Below, piece after piece: positions 35,737 to 45,584 of a stretch of 64,000 bases of DNA. The stretch covers positions 1 to 64,000 of the forward strand of contig CAZHEA010000002.1 in assembly GCA_964531165.1 (NCBI GenBank), read 5' to 3'. Origin of the DNA: SZUA-229 sp964531165. Lineage in GTDB: Bacteria > Pseudomonadota > Gammaproteobacteria > SZUA-229. Under the pieces are notes generated by a model, which saw nothing but the letters and a program-made list of their open reading frames with translations, had not been told where the DNA came from and ran no database searches. Both the position numbers and the translations under genes were made by a program. How positions within the stretch are numbered: position 1 is the stretch's first letter; the number at the start of each line of letters is the position of its first letter.

Positions 35737-37638
35737 TCAGGTTGCATCCAGTAATGTCTGAAATATCTGTTGTGCGGTTTGTATTGCCCGTGCTGCCGCT
35801 TGATATGCCTGTTGAAATTTAATTAAATTTGCCGCCTCTTCATCCAGATTTACACCGGAGATACTTTCACGCTCTGCAACGGCTCCAGTTAATAAACTGT
35901 CTTCTACATCCAGATTAATTTTTATCTGCTGGGTAACCGCGCCAACGCTTGATGTCAGAGCACTGTATGACTGTTCATAGGTTGCTGTTCCCCCATCCAG
36001 TAATTTTTGATTACTTAGATCCGCCAGTAATAGTGCATTGCGATTATCACTCGCTGCGCCAATATTTTCTTCCATGGTTAATACATCACCGGCTTCCGGT
36101 GAGCCAGACAGTTGTGCCTGCCAGCCATTAAATGAAATATTCATGCCGTCTGTATAAGCAACCCCTGCCGCTAATACCGTTGCATTGGTTACATCAAACA
36201 CATCAAATGTACCCGCCGGACTATTAAATGTAACCGTCACCGTATTTAATAAATCAACATTGGTATTGTCCGTTACCACCTCATTCGATATATCAATATT
36301 TCCAAGATTGGTTGTATTACTGCTAGCTCTAAGCGGAGAAGCCGCCGCAATCTGATTGGTATCCGTGATCAGATTTTGAAAGCCGATTGCACCCAGTCTG
36401 GAGGGACGGATTCTAAATGAATCACCGGCAACCGCACCAATGCCGCTAAAATCAAAATCAATTCCATCAACACCGGCAAACACAGGACCCGCGGCGGGTC
36501 CGGCAACAATAGCGTTATCATTTAAGCGTGTAATGGTATAGTTACCGCCGGCAAAATCTGCCCGATAGTCTGACGTGGTTAATACGCCCGCATTCGTAAT
36601 CGTTGCCGTCGGAATTCCAGTTGCGGGGTTATTACTATTTGCAGATAGAACCTGCGGAGTCCCCGCACTGAAAAAATTTGTACCTAGATTACCATTTAAA
36701 TCATAACCATTATTTTGCTGATTATTAAATGAATCGGCCAGTACAATTGCGGTTCGCCCTAAAGCATTTTGTGCCGGATCTAAAACATTATTACGGTAAT
36801 CCAGTAAACCTCCCAAACTACCGCCGGTAACATTGCTGGTAATATCAACACTGCCACCGGAGCTAACTAAAGAAATACCCAGGCGGTCGGGCTGAGCATT
36901 TTCAGGGACGGTTTCTAGCCTTGTTGAAAGAGAGCCGGTCACCAGTAACTGCCCGGTACCCGCTAAAACATTTAACGTACCATCAACCTGTTCAACAACA
37001 GAAACCGATATTTTTTCTGATAGCTTTTGCAGTAATACATCACGCTTATCCAGCAAATCAGCTGGCTGTTTATCCGAGCTACTTATGCGTTGAATACTGT
37101 CATTAAGCCGGGCAATTTCAGTTGTAATTGCGTTAATATCAGATACTTCAAAACTGATTCGCTGATCAATCTCTTCATCGAGTTTTTGCATTTCAGTAGA
37201 TAGTGAATTAAAGCGCGCCTGAAGATTTTCCGCCTGACTCAACATGACCGTACGTGGTGCACTGGATGCGGGATCATTGGCCACATCATTAACGGAATTA
37301 AAAAAATTATCCATTGATGGCAATAAGCTGCCTTGCTCATCGGCGATTAAATTTTCCAGCCGGCTGGCAAAATCATCCATTGTATCAAGGCGGTTATAAG
37401 ACGAACTAAATTCCCGAATATTACCCACCGTAAATTCATCGATAATTCGGTCAATGTCACTTATACCAACGCCCTGCCCGAAAAAAGAATCGCCTATTTT
37501 AGTTGGGTTACGGTTGGAAAACTCAACTCGCTGTCGACTGTAACCTTCTGTTTCAACATTTGAGATATTGTGTGAGACGGTACTAAGCGCAGACTGAAAA
37601 GCCCGCAAACCACTAATTGAGTTATTTAAAATTGGCAT
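35737..37638 (-). CDS. flgK: FlgK, hook-filament junction protein
   Basis: FlgK (HAP1) sits between the hook and FlgL. The 633-residue protein starts with the rod/hook family motif SGLRAFQSALSTVSHNISNV and TEGYSRQRVEFSNRNP. The conserved C-terminus contains SGVNLDEEAANLIKFQQAYQ and AARAIQTAQQIFQTLLDAT. The central portion (about 270-540) is variable. A near-perfect sigma-28 promoter lies about 80 bases upstream, and flgL follows. Length is within the family range. Confidence 0.96.
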   Translation of the reverse strand: MPILNNSISGLRAFQSALSTVSHNISNVETEGYSRQRVEFSNRNPTKIGDSFFGQGVGISDIDRIIDEFTVGNIREFSSSYNRLDTMDDFASRLENLIADEQGSLLPSMDNFFNSVNDVANDPASSAPRTVMLSQAENLQARFNSLSTEMQKLDEEIDQRISFEVSDINAITTEIARLNDSIQRISSSDKQPADLLDKRDVLLQKLSEKISVSVVEQVDGTLNVLAGTGQLLVTGSLSTRLETVPENAQPDRLGISLVSSGGSVDITSNVTGGSLGGLLDYRNNVLDPAQNALGRTAIVLADSFNNQQNNGYDLNGNLGTNFFSAGTPQVLSANSNNPATGIPTATITNAGVLTTSDYRADFAGGNYTITRLNDNAIVAGPAAGPVFAGVDGIDFDFSGIGAVAGDSFRIRPSRLGAIGFQNLITDTNQIAAASPLRASSNTTNLGNIDISNEVVTDNTNVDLLNTVTVTFNSPAGTFDVFDVTNATVLAAGVAYTDGMNISFNGWQAQLSGSPEAGDVLTMEENIGAASDNRNALLLADLSNQKLLDGGTATYEQSYSALTSSVGAVTQQIKINLDVEDSLLTGAVAERESISGVNLDEEAANLIKFQQAYQAAARAIQTAQQIFQTLLDAT

Positions 37639-37715
37639 ATAGCCTCACTTTCCTATTTTTACCCGGCCGTAATATATCTGGCCTGTTCAACCGTCTTCCT
37701 GACAGCGTTATCAGG

Positions 37716-37742
37716 TTATCGGCACTTTTAGTTAATTCTTTA
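37716..37742 (-). promoter_or_regulatory. Sigma-28 (FliA) promoter of flgKL
   Basis: On the minus strand, TAAA-N15-GCCGATAA matches the sigma-28 consensus exactly at the core positions and spacing. The predicted start site is about 70 bases before the flgK ATG. It would uncouple the junction proteins from the flgB-J operon. Confidence 0.85.
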
Positions 37743-37863
37743 CTCTTTGTGTACAGCTTCTTTCTTAGTAAATGAGCGGTCTAAGGAAAAAAATCTGCCT
37801 CAGCCCGCCTTTTAAGTCATGCTTGCCTCTTATGTACAAGACAAAAACTCATGCCCCACTTCT

Positions 37864-37900
37864 TAAAAAAAGACGGGCCGGGGGAGATTTAAATCCCGCC
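37864..37900 (-). terminator. Likely intrinsic terminator after flgJ
   Basis: On the minus strand, 20 bases past the flgJ stop, GGCGGGATTTAAATCTCCCCCG can fold (GGGA/TCCC around an ATTTAAAT core). CCGGCCCGTC and a run of seven Ts follow. It would end the flgB-to-flgJ transcript before the flgK promoter. Confidence 0.55.
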
Positions 37901-37920
37901 TACAAAAATAGATTACAGAT

Positions 37921-38868
37921 TCAACCCGTTGGCGATAACTCAGGCATATAGCTTTGCATTGCCTCACTGTTGCGTATGCGGTCAATCTTTTTCGCATAAT
38001 TCGGGTCAGTTGCATATCCGGCTTTTTGTAATTCACGCGCATAAGCCGCACCGTCATATCCATGTTCCAGCGCCTGCTGGTAACGCGGGTTATCTAAAAT
38101 AAAGCGGGTGTAATCGTCAAAGGCCTGTGCCGTTGATTTATAAGCGCGAAATCCGGCCTGCTCTTGTTGCATTACACCGTGGCGATATTCGCGAGTAGTA
38201 ATTTCCAGTTTATCGCCCTGCCAGCGTGAGTCAGCTTTTATACCAAACAGGTTAAAGCTGTTACTGCCATCTGCATGCTTCGGAGTATATTTTCCCCAAC
38301 CGGTTTCCAGTGCAGATTGTGCCACCAGCACCTTCGCATCCACACCCAGCTCATTTGCTGCACGTTGCGCATAGGGCCAGATGTCGTTAATAAACTCTTT
38401 TGCGCCAGACCATAAACCAGCAGATTTATTATTTTGTTCATTTTGTGAAACCGACGTCACATCAATATTTTCTTTACGTAATTTAAACAAGGTGACATTA
38501 CTTTCGACGGGCATATCAACTGGCTTGGGATTAGATAAATATTTTCCAATTTTTTTATCAATTAATTCATTTTCCGGCGTGCCACCCAACTGTCTTTCAA
38601 TCGTGCTGGCCAGGCCTATGCCCTTGCCAGTAGAAATATTCATGCTTAGTTGTTTGTCATACATTTCCTGATACATTTTGCCGGCCTTGCTACCAAACAA
38701 TTCACTTTCCGGCACGGTATCGCGCATACTTTTCAGCATCATTTGTACGAATAATGACTCGAACTGCTTGGCGACGCCCCTGATAGCTTCGGGGCTTTTT
38801 TCGCGGGCACCGACTTTTAAAGTCGATAGTGTTGCCGGGTCTGTATATATGTTTTGTGCTGTTTGCAT
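37921..38868 (-). CDS. flgJ: FlgJ, rod-capping protein with peptidoglycan hydrolase domain
   Basis: A 315-residue bifunctional protein. The N-terminal domain (about 1-100) assists rod assembly, with AKQFESLFVQMMLKSMRDTV. The C-terminal domain (about 150-305) is a peptidoglycan hydrolase that lets the rod cross the cell wall; its catalytic Glu is in AQSALETGWGKY, and FRAYKSTAQAFDDYTRFI is typical of the glucosaminidase family. It is the last gene of the flgB-J operon, followed by a likely terminator. The two-domain form is the gamma/betaproteobacterial type. Confidence 0.96.
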   Translation of the reverse strand: MQTAQNIYTDPATLSTLKVGAREKSPEAIRGVAKQFESLFVQMMLKSMRDTVPESELFGSKAGKMYQEMYDKQLSMNISTGKGIGLASTIERQLGGTPENELIDKKIGKYLSNPKPVDMPVESNVTLFKLRKENIDVTSVSQNEQNNKSAGLWSGAKEFINDIWPYAQRAANELGVDAKVLVAQSALETGWGKYTPKHADGSNSFNLFGIKADSRWQGDKLEITTREYRHGVMQQEQAGFRAYKSTAQAFDDYTRFILDNPRYQQALEHGYDGAAYARELQKAGYATDPNYAKKIDRIRNSEAMQSYMPELSPTG

Positions 38869-38990
38869 ATTTATTTTTTAATTTGGTTAACGGTTATTTT
38901 TATCTGTAATCGTTTTTTCTGTTTCTCATTAGCGACGATAAATTTATTTAAACTGCCAATGTCAAATGACAGATTTTTATATTCATAAAT

Positions 38991-40103
38991 TTAAATTACA
39001 ATCAATTCAGCCGATAACGAACCGGATTGTTTTAACGCTTCCAACATCGCCACCAGGTCACCCGGTGCGGCACCGACCCGATTCACCGCATCCACCAGTT
39101 CTCTTAAACTAACTCCCGGCGAGAATAGAAACATCCGCGCATCTTCCTGCTCAATATCAATTCTGTCACGGCCGACGACTGCAGTAGTACCAGCTCGATT
39201 AAATGCACCACCCGGCTGACTGACAATAGGGTCAGAGGTAACACTCACCACCAAATTACCGTGTGCCACCGCTGCGCGTTTCACCCGTACCTCATCCGTA
39301 ATCACAATGGTGCCGGTACGTGAATTAATAATAATGCGCGCCGGTGCCTTACCCGGCGACACCAGAATATTTTCTAAAAATGAAACAAATTCGACTTTTT
39401 GCGAGGCCGTTGGCGGCGTGAGTACCTGAATCGAAACCGCGTCCAGAGCATGAGCACTATCAGGGCCAAGCACATTATTTATAGCCTGCACAACCCGTTT
39501 GGCGGTGGTAAAATCACTGCGATTTAAATTAAATACCACCTTGTCCATAATCGCGAAGGGATTAACCACTTCACGTTCAACAATTGCACCACTGGGTATA
39601 CGCCCGACACTGGGCACATTCACCGTGACTTTAGAGCCATCACTGCCGGACACACCAAACCCGCCAACCACCAGGTTGCCTTGCGCCATCGCATAAATTT
39701 TTCCATCTGCACCTTTAAGCGGTGTCATTAACAGACTGCCACCACGCAAACTTTTTGAGTTACCTAGTGATGAAACCGTAATATCTATTTTCTGTCCAGG
39801 CTTAGCAAATGCGGGTAAATCGGCATGAATGGCCACAGCGGCAACATTTTTCAGCTGCGGCTGGGTGCCGGGCGGCACAACAATGCCGTATTGCTGCAAC
39901 ATGTTGTTAAATGTTTGAATGGTAAACGGAGTTTGGGTAGTTTGATCACCCGTGCCATCAAGACCCACGACCAGACCATAACCCACCAGTTGGTTATCAC
40001 GCACCCCTGCAATGGAGGCGAGATCCTTTAAGCGCTCGGCCTGAGTGGTTGTGGGCAGTATGAACATACTGATGGTGAGTAATACTATATTGCGCCATTG
40101 CAT
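38991..40103 (-). CDS. flgI: FlgI, flagellar P-ring protein
   Basis: A 370-residue periplasmic protein that forms the P ring around the rod. It has a cleavable signal peptide (NIVLLTISMFILPTTTQA, about residues 4-21), followed by the conserved LKDLASIAGVRDNQLVGYGL and VVGLDGTGDQT. The C-terminal part includes PGVSLRELVDAVNRVGAAPG and DLVAMLEALKQSGSL. FlgA, its chaperone, is encoded at 49298. A 122-base gap follows before flgJ. Confidence 0.97.
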   Translation of the reverse strand: MQWRNIVLLTISMFILPTTTQAERLKDLASIAGVRDNQLVGYGLVVGLDGTGDQTTQTPFTIQTFNNMLQQYGIVVPPGTQPQLKNVAAVAIHADLPAFAKPGQKIDITVSSLGNSKSLRGGSLLMTPLKGADGKIYAMAQGNLVVGGFGVSGSDGSKVTVNVPSVGRIPSGAIVEREVVNPFAIMDKVVFNLNRSDFTTAKRVVQAINNVLGPDSAHALDAVSIQVLTPPTASQKVEFVSFLENILVSPGKAPARIIINSRTGTIVITDEVRVKRAAVAHGNLVVSVTSDPIVSQPGGAFNRAGTTAVVGRDRIDIEQEDARMFLFSPGVSLRELVDAVNRVGAAPGDLVAMLEALKQSGSLSAELIVI

Positions 40104-40327
40104 TGGCTTGCTCCAGATAAAGTGTTTCTTTAGGAATAGTTAGTGCAAGTGTGAGGCCAAGTTAATAAATTCAGAGAAATTTTATTCCCGAGACAAGCAA
40201 CGCGAATGTTTTTCGTTATCTAATGAAATAGATTTTAAATGAGTGCCCAGTGCCTGATATTTTAAACATCCCCGCCGCCTTAGAAAAAGGCCGGCAGAAA
40301 GGGATCTTTCATCCTGTTATTCAAGCC

Positions 40328-41011
40328 TTAGAATGGCCACCACTTACCATTCATAAACTGCCCGAACCAACCCTGGTTATTGGCATCCGCAAGAAATCCT
40401 TCACCACTATACGCAATCTGCGCATCCGCCAGTTTTGAAGATAAAATCGTGTTATCCGATTGCACATCCAACGGTCGTACAACACCTGCAATACGAATGT
40501 ATTCCTTTCCCTGATTCAAGGTAAACCATTTTTCACCCTGCACGACCAGGTTATCATTCGGTAAAATATCGATAACAGTCACTGTAATTTCACCGGTTAA
40601 ACTATTACTCTGGGTACTGTCGGCCTCACCTGAAAATTCACGTTTCGGCTCAATGCTCATTTCCATTATACTGGCGCCATTAAATGTTGGCGTAGCTCCA
40701 AAAATAGTGGGGCTTGGCATATCAATCGAATCTTCTTTTTTGGTACTGGTTTCGGCCTTCTTGCTGGCACTGGTACTTTCTTTTAGCAGCACCGTTAAAA
40801 TATCGCCAATACGATAGGGCTTCGGGTCTTCAAACAATGAAATACTACGTTGTTGAAATAACGAGCCATTAGTATATGTCGCCGGCTTAGGCGCTACCGG
40901 TCTGATAATAGGTTCGAAGTCTGCCAGATCCTGAGATGTCGTTGCACAGCCTGCTAATTGTTGAAATATTAATATCAACAATAGACTTTTTATTAAATTA
41001 TTTTTTCTCAT
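40328..41011 (-). CDS. flgH: FlgH, flagellar L-ring lipoprotein
   Basis: A 227-residue outer-membrane lipoprotein that forms the L ring. The signal sequence ends in the lipobox LAGC (cysteine at about residue 22). The mature protein has SLFEDPKPYRIGDILTVLLK, and near the end TILSSKLADAQIAYSGEGFL followed by QGWFGQFMNGKWWPF, as in the family. I prefer the ATG at 41011, which has AAGGTGAG ahead of it; the ATG at 41029 would add six residues. It lies between flgG and flgI. Confidence 0.95.
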   Translation of the reverse strand: MRKNNLIKSLLLILIFQQLAGCATTSQDLADFEPIIRPVAPKPATYTNGSLFQQRSISLFEDPKPYRIGDILTVLLKESTSASKKAETSTKKEDSIDMPSPTIFGATPTFNGASIMEMSIEPKREFSGEADSTQSNSLTGEITVTVIDILPNDNLVVQGEKWFTLNQGKEYIRIAGVVRPLDVQSDNTILSSKLADAQIAYSGEGFLADANNQGWFGQFMNGKWWPF

Positions 41012-41095
41012 TCTTCTCACCTTGAACATTTTATTTTTAACCTGTCAAAATAGTTAATTCATAACTGACAGTTTTAAAATAACCGTAAATTATTT

Positions 41096-41881
41096 TTATA
41101 AGTTATTACTTACGTATTGCAGCATCTGGTCGGCTGTTGAAATAACTTTTGAATTCATTTCATAAGCACGCTGAGTTTCAATCATGTTCACCAGCTCTTC
41201 AACCACATTAACATTTGAGGTTTCTACCGCACCACTTTCCAGTGAGCCTAAACCGGTTAAGCCGGGAGTACCGGTAATCGGCGAACCACTGGATGCGGTT
41301 TCAACAAACAGATTGTTGCCATCAGGTTGCAGGCCAGCGGGGTTTACAAAATCGGCTAACTGGACCGTGCCAATTTGTGTTGGTGCGGTATTGTTACCGG
41401 TTAACACGCTGACAGTTCCATCCTGACCAATGGTGATGCTTTGGGTATCCGACGGAATAGTTAGAGATGGCGTTAAAAATTGCCCCTGCGAAGTAACAAC
41501 CTGACCATTAGCATCAATTTGAAAAGTCCCGTCACGGGTATAGGAAATACTGCCATCAGATTGTTGAACCTGAAAAAATCCACGACCTAAAATTGCCATA
41601 TCTAATGCATTACCGGTCTGGGTTAAATTACCCTGAGTATGTAATTTTTGTGTAGCCACAATACGCACACCGGTGCCAGTAGAAAAGCCCGACGGCGCTC
41701 TTGTATCTTGCGTAATTTGCCCACCAGACTGACGTTTATTCTGATAAATTAAATCCTGAAAAATAGCCTGATCACGTTTGAATCCGGTGGTATTCACATT
41801 CGCCAGATTATTTGAAATTAAAGATAAACGCGTTTGTTGTGCGTCTAAACCGGTTTTAGAAATCCACAGTGCCGGGTTCAT
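41096..41881 (-). CDS. flgG: FlgG, distal rod protein
   Basis: A 261-residue rod protein. The N-terminal motif SLISNNLANVNTTGFKRDQA and the C-terminal SNVNVVEELVNMIETQRAYE followed by MNSKVISTADQMLQYVSNNL are the FlgG signature, and the length is the canonical one. The distal rod carries the hook and passes through the P and L rings. It follows flgF by 43 bases. Confidence 0.97.
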   Translation of the reverse strand: MNPALWISKTGLDAQQTRLSLISNNLANVNTTGFKRDQAIFQDLIYQNKRQSGGQITQDTRAPSGFSTGTGVRIVATQKLHTQGNLTQTGNALDMAILGRGFFQVQQSDGSISYTRDGTFQIDANGQVVTSQGQFLTPSLTIPSDTQSITIGQDGTVSVLTGNNTAPTQIGTVQLADFVNPAGLQPDGNNLFVETASSGSPITGTPGLTGLGSLESGAVETSNVNVVEELVNMIETQRAYEMNSKVISTADQMLQYVSNNL

Positions 41882-41924
41882 TTTTTATCTCCAGAATTTA
41901 TGATAAACAATTTAAATATATTCA

Positions 41925-42665
41925 TTATTGGTTACGTAATAATCTTGCGGATGATTCATCCAGCGTCTTCGCTTCCTGCATCAGTTTTATGTTGGTTTCA
42001 AACTGACGGGCATTTGTGATTAAATCAATCATTTGCCCAACTGCGTTCACATTACTGTTTTCCAGTACACCGGTTTCGAGCTGAACATCAACCGAAGCCG
42101 GTGCGGTTGCGCCACCTTTTAACTGTAATAAACCATCGGCATTTTTGTATAAATTTTTCACATCCGGGTTTACCAGTTTAATTCTATCGGCGATAACTAA
42201 TGCCGCCGCCGCCTGTCCAACCGGCACCACACTGATTGATCCGTCAGCACCAATATCAATTTTTTCAGATTGGGGCAAAGCAATCGGGCCGCCATTTCCT
42301 ATTACCGCAAATCCGGTACCGGTAATTAAACGCCCGACGCTATCCACTTTTAAATTACCGGCACGTGTATAAGCTTCTTCGCCATCTGCATTTTGCACCG
42401 CAATAAAACCATCACCATTAATAGCAACATCCAGCTCTTCACCGGTGCTCAGTATCGGGCCGGCGGATAAATCAATATCATCCGCATCCTGCAAATTCAT
42501 CGCCCGGGTATTTAAACCCGGGCCACTGACATGCCAGCTGGTAAAAGTATTGAGCTGCGCTTTAAAACCCAGCGTACTGACATTGGCCAGGTTGTGTGCA
42601 ATCGCGGTTTGCGCCTGCATCGCCTGACGAGCTCCATTGGTTGCGGTGTATAGCATTTTATCCAT
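41925..42665 (-). CDS. flgF: FlgF, proximal rod protein
   Basis: A 246-residue rod protein. It begins MDKMLYTATNGARQAMQAQT with AIAHNLANVSTLGFKAQLNT, and ends with SNVNAVGQMIDLITNARQFE and ETNIKLMQEAKTLDESSARL. These end regions are shared with other rod and hook proteins; length and gene order (flgE-flgF-flgG) identify it as FlgF. Nothing is unusual. Confidence 0.96.
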   Translation of the reverse strand: MDKMLYTATNGARQAMQAQTAIAHNLANVSTLGFKAQLNTFTSWHVSGPGLNTRAMNLQDADDIDLSAGPILSTGEELDVAINGDGFIAVQNADGEEAYTRAGNLKVDSVGRLITGTGFAVIGNGGPIALPQSEKIDIGADGSISVVPVGQAAAALVIADRIKLVNPDVKNLYKNADGLLQLKGGATAPASVDVQLETGVLENSNVNAVGQMIDLITNARQFETNIKLMQEAKTLDESSARLLRNQ

Positions 42666-42690
42666 GATAATTACTCTGCAATTGGCCTGA

Positions 42691-44016
42691 TTAAGTTATG
42701 TTAATAATGGTTTGAGTAATAGTATTGGCAGTTTCAATGGCTTTTGAATTGGCCTGAAAATTTCGCTGCGCAGTAATTAAATTAACCAGCTCGGCAGTTA
42801 AATCAACATTAGACGTTTCCAGTGCACCTGACTGAATTAAGCCCAGATTACCGGTACCCGCCTCACCCCCAATCACCGGCCCGGATTCAACGGTTTCCAC
42901 CCAGGACGTGTTGCCGGTTTGACGTAAACCCTGCGGATTATCAAACCGTGCCAGGGCAATTTTCCCCAGTGCTGTGGTTTGACCGTTGGTAAAGCTGGCC
43001 CGTACCAGTCCACTGTCATCAACTTCTAAACCCGCAAGACGACCGGTTGAGAAACCATCCTGACTTAAAAACTGTACTGAAAAATCACCCTGTGCTTCCT
43101 GGGTAATGGTATTGCCCTGACTGGTAAAGTCGATAGTAATATCGAGTGGCGCAGCACCATTGTTTAAGGTAAAAGCATCAAAATTTAATGCGCCTCCATT
43201 AGTTGAGTTGGTCTGATCTAATGTACCTGTCGGGGTAAAATCCAGTGTTGCCGGCCCTAAATTACCACCACCTGTCTGCATTGGAAAACCATCCAGTGTT
43301 GAGCGCACTTCCCATGAGTTGGTTAGCCCGGTAGTCATCACATAATACATACTCAAAATATGCGAATTACCCTGTGAATCAAATACGGTTGCCGAAGTTG
43401 AATTATTATAATTTGCCGTATTCGGTATCACCGTGGTGCCGGCAAGTAATGCCGCATTAAACTCCGCATCAATTGCTGCCACCGGTGTATCCGGTGATAC
43501 TCCAGCGGGTAAATTCAAATTAATGTCTACCGTTTCTGAAGCCTGCGGACTGCCCACAGTATTGGGCACCTGCAAGGGAATGGTACCGGTTAAACTGGTA
43601 GTACCCACAATGCCGGTTAGCGCATCAACCGGGAAAACCTGTAAAATTTGCCCGGCACTATTTGCTACCAGACCATCCTGATCAACCTGAAAAGCACCTG
43701 CCCGCGTATAGGATAATTCGCTGCTATTCTGGCTAGGGCGCATAACAAAAAAACCCTCGCCGGTGATTGCCATATCGAGGGTATTTTCGGTAAAGTCTAA
43801 ATTACCCTGACCAAACTGCTGCGACACCGAAGCCAGCTGTACACCGGAGCCAATGGCGTTAGATGTTGTCCCCAGAGGCGATGCCGCAAATACATCGGCA
43901 AACTCAGCACGCGAGCCTTTGAATCCGGTGGTTGCTACATTGGAGATATTATTACTGGTTACATCCAGATCAGCGGATGCGGCGTTTAAACCACTAAGTG
44001 AAGTACTAAATGTCAT
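42691..44016 (-). CDS. flgE: FlgE, flagellar hook protein
   Basis: The 441-residue hook subunit. The N-terminus TFSTSLSGLNAASADLDVTS with NNISNVATTGFKGSRAEFAD and the C-terminus GALETSNVDLTAELVNLITA with QRNFQANSKAIETANTI are the hook-protein signatures; the middle is variable. The start is the ATG at 44016 behind GAGGAATTGAGC; a TTG two codons upstream is not needed. It lies 32 bases after flgD, the hook-cap gene. Confidence 0.97.
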   Translation of the reverse strand: MTFSTSLSGLNAASADLDVTSNNISNVATTGFKGSRAEFADVFAASPLGTTSNAIGSGVQLASVSQQFGQGNLDFTENTLDMAITGEGFFVMRPSQNSSELSYTRAGAFQVDQDGLVANSAGQILQVFPVDALTGIVGTTSLTGTIPLQVPNTVGSPQASETVDINLNLPAGVSPDTPVAAIDAEFNAALLAGTTVIPNTANYNNSTSATVFDSQGNSHILSMYYVMTTGLTNSWEVRSTLDGFPMQTGGGNLGPATLDFTPTGTLDQTNSTNGGALNFDAFTLNNGAAPLDITIDFTSQGNTITQEAQGDFSVQFLSQDGFSTGRLAGLEVDDSGLVRASFTNGQTTALGKIALARFDNPQGLRQTGNTSWVETVESGPVIGGEAGTGNLGLIQSGALETSNVDLTAELVNLITAQRNFQANSKAIETANTITQTIINIT

Positions 44017-44048
44017 GCTCAATTCCTCGCATTAAAGTTTCAGTATGT

Positions 44049-44729
44049 TTACTGAATTTGGTTAACCTGATTAAAATTTACGGTGCCTAAATTAGTTAAG
44101 TCCACCTGCATGGGTTGCCCCGGCCGACCTAGTGTCAAACTGCGCACCTCATCTAAAACCTGCGGTGTCAATATTTCTGTGTTATCGCCAAAGCTAGCTT
44201 CCACTTCTATTTGATAGCGACCTGATGGTGCACGCTGACCGCTAAAGGTAGTGCCATCCCAATTGAAACGTAACTGACCAGCGGGCTGGGCTCCCAGATC
44301 AACACGGCCCAGTGCTTCGCCGCTGGCATCGTAAATATTAACCGCCACATCACTGGCGCTGGAATCAAGTTCAACAGCTCCCAGTAATGAACCGCCTTCG
44401 GGCAAATAACCCTGATCAAGATTTACCAGCACCTGTCGGCCAATTAAACTTGATGCCTGCAGCGCCTGGGAAGACTGTAGATTGGTTGATAAATCCTGAA
44501 AAGACACCAGCAGTTGATTAATGCCATTGACCGCACTAAATTGTGAAATCTGAGTCATAAACTCACTATTATCCATGGGTTCAAGCGGATCCTGATTGGA
44601 TAACTGAGTGGTCATTAATTCCAGAAATTCACCCTGACCTAATTCAGTCCGGTCTTTTTCTGCCTCGGCATTGGTATCGCCTGCAATCGATTGCAAACCC
44701 GGAATGTTTTCAAATGTATTTATTTCCAT
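44049..44729 (-). CDS. flgD: FlgD, hook assembly cap protein
   Basis: A 226-residue protein that caps the growing hook and is discarded afterwards. The N-terminal region has LGQGEFLELMTTQLSNQDPL and EPMDNSEFMTQISQFSAVNG, both strongly conserved. The C-terminal part has a FlgD-type Ig/tudor-like region with NIYDASGEALGRVDLGAQPA and RFNWDGTTFSGQRAPSGRYQ. It lies two bases after flgC and before flgE. Confidence 0.96.
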   Translation of the reverse strand: MEINTFENIPGLQSIAGDTNAEAEKDRTELGQGEFLELMTTQLSNQDPLEPMDNSEFMTQISQFSAVNGINQLLVSFQDLSTNLQSSQALQASSLIGRQVLVNLDQGYLPEGGSLLGAVELDSSASDVAVNIYDASGEALGRVDLGAQPAGQLRFNWDGTTFSGQRAPSGRYQIEVEASFGDNTEILTPQVLDEVRSLTLGRPGQPMQVDLTNLGTVNFNQVNQIQ

Positions 44730-44731
44730 AA

Positions 44732-45148
44732 TTAACCCTGCCCCATTTGTAATGTTCTGAGTGTCATTTCTTTAACCGTGCTCAGCACCTCAATATTATT
44801 CTGATAACTTCTTGATGCGGAAATCATATCTGCCATTTCGGAAATTGAATCAATCGCCGGGCTAAACACAAAACCCTCGTCATTGGCCAATGGATGATTA
44901 GGACGATAAAGCGGAATGGCCATGGTTTGTTCCTGCATAATCTCACGCACCCTGACGGTTGCCACATCATCCGCGCCACCCATATCTTGCATCACCGATT
45001 CGAAGATCGGATGACGTGCCTGATAAACATCATTTTCATTGGTTGCAATCGTATCCGCATTTGCCAGATTTGAAGCAATGGTATTTAAGCGCAACATCTG
45101 TGCACTCATACCTGATCCGGCAATATCAAACACTTTAAAAACTGACAT
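44732..45148 (-). CDS. flgC: FlgC, proximal rod protein
   Basis: A 138-residue rod protein. It begins with the motif FDIAGSGMSAQMLRLNTIAS and NLANADTIATNENDVYQARH, and ends with MADMISASRSYQNNIEVLST and VKEMTLRTLQMGQG. Length matches FlgC (about 135-140). It is tightly packed between flgB and flgD with gaps of two bases on each side, so it is clearly part of one operon. Confidence 0.97.
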   Translation of the reverse strand: MSVFKVFDIAGSGMSAQMLRLNTIASNLANADTIATNENDVYQARHPIFESVMQDMGGADDVATVRVREIMQEQTMAIPLYRPNHPLANDEGFVFSPAIDSISEMADMISASRSYQNNIEVLSTVKEMTLRTLQMGQG

Positions 45149-45150
45149 AC

Positions 45151-45543
45151 CTACTCTCCTCTAAAGGCGGTTTTCAGGCCTTTAATTTTTCGCGATAAAA
45201 TATTCATCGATAACTGATAGCGCATGGCATTCTCAGCAAATGCCGCCTTTTCACGTTGCGTATCAACCGTGTTTCCATCCGCAGCGCTTTGTTGTACCTG
45301 ACGGAACTGCACATCATTCGAATAGGCCTGTTGCGATAAATTAATATGTGACTGATTAGTCGTGCGTAGTTTGACTGAATCATTTTTTGCGCGCTGTAGC
45401 ACCGCATTAAAGTCAATATCACGTGCCTTGTAATTCGGCGTATCCGCATTGGCGATATTTTCAGATAATAGCTGTGTGCGACGCTCAAATAACAGCAACG
45501 CATCATCATGAATTCCAAAAGCATTATTAAAATTAACCGGCAT
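45151..45543 (-). CDS. flgB: FlgB, proximal rod protein
   Basis: A 130-residue rod protein, first gene of the flgB-J operon. The motif LSENIANADTPNYKARDIDF is the FlgB signature, and the C-terminal helix reads AMRYQLSMNILSRKIKGLKT. The start is the ATG at 45543 with AGAGGA ahead. The frame extends to a TTG at 45585, but a sigma-54 promoter at 45569-45584 puts that codon upstream of transcription, which settles the choice. Confidence 0.96.
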   Translation of the reverse strand: MPVNFNNAFGIHDDALLLFERRTQLLSENIANADTPNYKARDIDFNAVLQRAKNDSVKLRTTNQSHINLSQQAYSNDVQFRQVQQSAADGNTVDTQREKAAFAENAMRYQLSMNILSRKIKGLKTAFRGE

Positions 45544-45568
45544 AAAATTTTCCTCTTGCAGATGATAT

Positions 45569-45584
45569 TGCAAGGCTGATGCCA
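45569..45584 (-). promoter_or_regulatory. Sigma-54 promoter of the flgBCDEFGHIJ operon
   Basis: On the minus strand, TGGCAT-CAGCC-TTGCA matches TGGCAC-N5-TTGCW with one mismatch and exact spacing. The predicted start site is near 45558, leaving a leader of about 15 bases that contains the flgB ribosome site. FleR or FleQ would be the activator. Confidence 0.82.

Noticed and set aside
39010..39017. GCCGATAA as a sigma-28 -10 element
   Set aside because: It lies in the flgI coding sequence on the strand opposite to all nearby genes and has no gene to drive.
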